From positions 1 to 18,264 of the forward strand of contig CAKUSF010000033.1 in NCBI GenBank assembly GCA_934678915.1: a stretch of DNA of 18,264 nt, read 5' to 3'. The stretch comes from an uncultured Bacteroidales bacterium. GTDB lineage: Bacteria; Bacteroidota; Bacteroidia; Bacteroidales; UBA932. The position numbers and the translations under genes were made by a program. Below the pieces are notes generated by a model. It was not told the origin of the DNA and did not search any database. It was given only the letters and a program-made list of their open reading frames with translations. Position 1 is the first letter of the stretch, and each line of letters opens with the position of its first letter. Below, piece by piece: positions 15,736 to 18,264 of this stretch.

Positions 15736-15809
15736 GGCGGGGTAGCTCAGCTGGTTAGAGCGTCGGATTCATAATCCGGAGGTCGTGGGATCATGCCCCA
15801 CTCCCGCTA
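15736..15809 (+). tRNA. tRNA-Met (anticodon CAU)
   Basis: The cloverleaf has acceptor GGCGGGG/TCCCGCT (G-U at both ends), D stem GCTC/GAGC, anticodon stem TCGGA/TCCGG with loop TTCATAA and T stem GTGGG/CCCAC. The T loop is ATCATGC, not the usual TTCRANY, with A54 and T58 swapped relative to T54 and A58. The D-arm and acceptor fit elongator Met better than initiator, because there is no anticodon-stem GGG/CCC. A lysidine-type Ile tRNA (CAU) cannot be fully excluded. Confidence 0.88.
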
Positions 15810-15835
15810 CAAACAAAGAAACTAATTAGACGATA

Positions 15836-16528
15836 ATGGCGAACGCATTTCACTATTCCATCGGAAGGAAGTTCATTCAGGCAGTCAGCGGAGCATTTCT
15901 TATAATCTTCCTGCTGCTTCACATGACTATTAACCTGTTCTCCGTCATTGACTCTTTCACAGGCAACTACAACGGACTTGACGGTCTTTTCCAGAAGGGC
16001 TGCGATTTCATGGCTCTCCCGATTGTGACCATCATGGTTCCTGTCCTTGCCCTCGGTTTCATCATCCACATCTTCTACGGATGCTGGCTTACATGGAAGA
16101 ACATCAAGGCTCGTGGCGGTTACAAGCGCTATGAGGCTGCAAGCGTTGCTGCCGCTGATTCTTGGTCAGCAAAGAATATGTTCGTGCTTGGTATTGTTAT
16201 TCTCGGTTTCCTCGCATTCCATCTTACTCACTTCTGGGCAAAGATGCAGCTCGCTATGTTCGTAGGTGCTGAGGAAGGCAATCCATACGATCTTCTCAAC
16301 CTCACTTTCGGACGATGGTGGGTATTGGTACTTTACCTTGCCTGGTTTGTGGCTATCTGGTTCCACCTTTGCCACGGTTTCTGGAGCATGTTCCAGACAG
16401 TTGGTTGGAACAACCAGACTTGGTTCAAGAGACTGAAAGTGATCGGCATCGTGGTCGCCACGCTGATCTTCCTTGGCTTTGCAGTTGTTGGTGTAAACGC
16501 ATTCCTTCAAGCAAACGCATTGATCTAG
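15836..16528 (+). CDS. sdhC: Succinate dehydrogenase/fumarate reductase cytochrome b subunit
   Basis: This 230-residue integral membrane subunit has five hydrophobic helices and carries heme b and the quinone site of the type-B enzyme. Candidate heme ligands are H29 (LLLHMTINLF), H78 (GFIIHIFYGCW), H129 or H132 (LAFHLTHFW) and H177 or H180 (FHLCHGFW). Four such histidines fit a diheme type-B anchor. In this phylum it is normally followed at once by the flavoprotein and iron-sulfur genes (sdhA, sdhB). Here a terminator and trpB follow instead. It lies 26 bases after tRNA-Met and is probably cotranscribed with the tRNAs. The protein is complete and looks functional. Confidence 0.92.
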   Translation: MANAFHYSIGRKFIQAVSGAFLIIFLLLHMTINLFSVIDSFTGNYNGLDGLFQKGCDFMALPIVTIMVPVLALGFIIHIFYGCWLTWKNIKARGGYKRYEAASVAAADSWSAKNMFVLGIVILGFLAFHLTHFWAKMQLAMFVGAEEGNPYDLLNLTFGRWWVLVLYLAWFVAIWFHLCHGFWSMFQTVGWNNQTWFKRLKVIGIVVATLIFLGFAVVGVNAFLQANALI

Positions 16529-16550
16529 TCAAGGATTATAAAGAAAATTC

Positions 16551-16585
16551 AAGGGCGACCGATTACGGTTGCCCTTTTTGTTTTA
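16551..16585 (+). terminator. Intrinsic terminator after sdhC
   Basis: The stem AAGGGCGACC / GGTTGCCCTT (16551-16560 and 16567-16576; one G-U pair) has a 6-nt loop and is followed by TTTGTTTTA. It closes the tRNA/sdhC unit 20 bases before the trpB start. Confidence 0.85.
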
Positions 16586-16604
16586 CATAAAAACGAACAA
16601 CAAA

Positions 16605-17969
16605 ATGAGACAGAAAAAGTTCTTGCTCCCAGAGAGCGACATCCCGACAGCATGGTTCAACATGCAGGCTGTTATGCCGAACAAACCGTTGCCAATCCTT
16701 AATCCGGCCACACACGAGGCCTTGAAATCGGAAGATCTCTATCCTATCTTCTGCAAGGCCTGCGCAGATCAGGAACTCAACACTACTGATGAATGGATTC
16801 CGATTCCGGAACCAGTTCGCGAGCAGTATGCGGGTTACAGATGCACTCCACTTGTGAGAGCTTATGATCTTGAAGAAGCTCTCGGAACACCAGCTCACAT
16901 CTATTTCAAGAACGAGAGCGTGTCCCCGGCAGGATCGCACAAATTGAACTCGGCTTTGGCTCAGGCCTACTACGCCAAAGAACAGGGAATCACCAACATC
17001 ACCACCGAGACTGGAGCCGGTCAGTGGGGAGGAGCTCTCTCCTATGCCGCGAAGAAGTTCGGCATTGACTGCGCTGTCTATATGGTCAAGGTTAGCTACC
17101 GTCAGAAACCTTACAGAAGGTCGATCATGCAGACTTTCGGTGCTGCAATCACGCCTTCACCGTCCATGTCAACCAGAGCGGGAAAGGACATCATCACCGC
17201 TAACCCTAACGATCAGGGCTCACTTGGATGCGCAATTTCTGAAGCTATCGAGCTTGCAGTCACCACTCCTAATTGCAAGTACACACTCGGCTCAGTCCTA
17301 AACCATGTTTGTCTGCATCAAACAGTTATCGGTCTGGAGGCCGAGAAGCAGATGGAGATGGCCGGAGAATATCCTGACATCGTAGTAGCATGCTTCGGTG
17401 GAGGCTCGAACTTCAGTGGAATCGCCTACCCTTTCATGAGGCATAATATTCAAGAAGGGAAAAAGACTCGCTTCATTGCGGCAGAACCATATTCATGTCC
17501 TAAGCTCACAAGGGGTAAATTTGAATATGACTTCGGTGACGAGGCCGGCATGACTCCGCTTCTGCCGATGTACACTCTCGGCCATAATTTCAAGCCAGCG
17601 ACCATCCATGCTGGTGGATTGCGCTACCACGGAGCAGGAGTGATTATGTCGCAACTGATGAAGGACGGCTACATGGAGGCTGTGGACATCGAACAGACCG
17701 ATGCGTTCAAAGCCGGAGTTCTTTTCGCCCAGACTGAGGGAATCATCCCAGCACCGGAATCATGCCATGCAATTGCCGCGACCATCAATGAGGCGCTCAA
17801 GTGCAAGGAGACCGGTGAAGAGAAGACAATCCTGTTCAACCTTTCCGGACACGGTTTCGTGGACATGAGTGCCTACGACCAGTACCTTTCCGGAGAGATG
17901 CAGAACTACCACGTCTCAGACGCGGACCTCGCCAAGTACATCAAATCCGCTGACGCGCTGAACAAGTAG
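16605..17969 (+). CDS. trpB: Tryptophan synthase beta subunit, TrpB2 type
   Basis: This 454-residue PLP enzyme condenses indole and serine to tryptophan. It belongs to the long TrpB2 subgroup by its N-terminal block (LPESDIPTAWFNMQ, LNPATHEAL, WIPIPEPVREQYAGYRCTPL). PLP-binding Lys is K113 in AGSHKLNSA, the catalytic Glu is E135 in TTETGAGQWGG, and the phosphate loop is CFGGGSNFSG (263-272). I chose ATG 16605 because the protein then begins MRQKKFLLPES; an ATG at 16569 lies in the terminator. No trpA or other trp gene is near, which suits TrpB2 enzymes: they often work without TrpA, as indole salvage or with other substrates (some archaeal TrpB2 prefer O-phosphoserine). No promoter is obvious between the terminator and the start. 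Confidence 0.93.
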   Translation: MRQKKFLLPESDIPTAWFNMQAVMPNKPLPILNPATHEALKSEDLYPIFCKACADQELNTTDEWIPIPEPVREQYAGYRCTPLVRAYDLEEALGTPAHIYFKNESVSPAGSHKLNSALAQAYYAKEQGITNITTETGAGQWGGALSYAAKKFGIDCAVYMVKVSYRQKPYRRSIMQTFGAAITPSPSMSTRAGKDIITANPNDQGSLGCAISEAIELAVTTPNCKYTLGSVLNHVCLHQTVIGLEAEKQMEMAGEYPDIVVACFGGGSNFSGIAYPFMRHNIQEGKKTRFIAAEPYSCPKLTRGKFEYDFGDEAGMTPLLPMYTLGHNFKPATIHAGGLRYHGAGVIMSQLMKDGYMEAVDIEQTDAFKAGVLFAQTEGIIPAPESCHAIAATINEALKCKETGEEKTILFNLSGHGFVDMSAYDQYLSGEMQNYHVSDADLAKYIKSADALNK

Positions 17970-17988
17970 TCGCTCAGAGGGTTCCACG

Positions 17989-18052
17989 GTCGCTGAGCCT
18001 GTCGAAGCGACTGAACCAACGAAAGAGCTGTGGAGTGGGCCTTGAAGGGCCC
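17989..18052. repeat. Short dispersed-type palindromes after trpB
   Basis: GTCGCT-11 nt-AGCGAC (17989-18011) carries the core GTCGCTGAGCCTGTCGAAG, a motif I know as a frequent short repeat in unrelated bacterial genomes (not searched). A second hairpin, GGGCC-TTGAAG-GGCCC, lies at 18037-18052. Neither has a T-run. Confidence 0.55.
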
Positions 18053-18084
18053 GTGGCGGATAACGACTTGATATTCAATCATTA

Positions 18085-18128
18085 AAAGTAATGTCCTAGC
18101 GCATAAATCAGCGCTAGGACATTACTTT
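18085..18128. terminator. Perfect 18-bp hairpin, likely bidirectional terminator
   Basis: Arms 18085-18102 and 18111-18128 are exact complements around an 8-nt loop (ATAAATCA). The arm ends are A-rich on the left and T-rich on the right (AAAGT/ACTTT), so it could stop transcription from either side. It lies 115 bases after trpB. Confidence 0.7.
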
Positions 18129-18264
18129 ATCTTGTTAATTTTCAACTAGTTGTGTGCCACGGCAAAAATAATTGGAATGTCAAAAAATGTAAGCGTCTCC
18201 GCGATTACGTGTCCGATATAGGTAAGCGCGGTTTGTTTTTCGCTTCACCGTTTGTGGCTCTTAT
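18129..18264. other. Right-edge stretch with no supported feature
   Basis: The A+T-rich sequence has no convincing gene, RNA or promoter. A minus-strand frame is open from 18264 to a stop at 18205-18207 (19 codons) and could be the tail of a gene beyond the edge, but this is too short to support. Confidence 0.4.

Noticed and set aside
18205..18264. 3' end of a minus-strand gene entering from the right edge
   Set aside because: Only 19 open codons are visible, which chance easily gives, and the peptide matches nothing I recognise.

Overview
The window looks like chromosomal DNA of a member of the Bacteroidota, probably order Bacteroidales. Three signs support this. Several genes have the phylum-specific promoter (a TTTG-like -33 box, 19 bp, then a TAnnTTTG -7 box). 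Shine-Dalgarno sequences are mostly absent. The gene content is also typical: a Bacteroidetes-style RHS protein, a MacAB/TolC-type export operon with two permeases, a five-helix succinate dehydrogenase cytochrome b, and butyrate kinase. I cannot name a genus.

Layout. (1) Bases 1-2134: the 3' end of an RHS-repeat gene with a unique C-terminal tip, an overlapping small membrane-protein gene, a scar of a second RHS copy, and a strong terminator. (2) 2176-8162: a five-gene plus-strand operon for a tripartite ABC exporter (ATPase, two MacB-like permeases, periplasmic adaptor, TolC-like outer-membrane channel). It starts from a good promoter whose start site is covered by a perfect palindrome, a likely repressor site. 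A four-hairpin repeat sits between the two permease genes. (3) 8268-13350: three minus-strand genes, in transcription order a secreted GH9 plus NodB-domain enzyme, homoserine O-acyltransferase MetX (20 bp overlap), and butyrate kinase with its own promoter. (4) 13515-15556: ispF and a sodium:solute symporter on the plus strand. (5) 15558-16585: a promoter, tRNA-Gln(CUG), tRNA-Met(CAU), and a succinate dehydrogenase cytochrome b gene not followed by its flavoprotein and iron-sulfur partners; a terminator follows. (6) 16605-18128: a TrpB2-type tryptophan synthase beta gene, then short repeats and a perfect 18-bp hairpin. The last 136 bases show nothing I can support.

Most genes are ordinary housekeeping or accessory genes. 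The most unusual structure is in the linker of the GH9/NodB gene. Two long in-frame hairpins (27-29 bp stems) there have different stems but share a nearly identical 29-nt loop, placed in opposite orientations. This looks like a protein-internal palindromic repeat family. I do not see a complete new defence or mobile system; the RHS tip locus at the left edge is the most likely place for a new effector or immunity pair.
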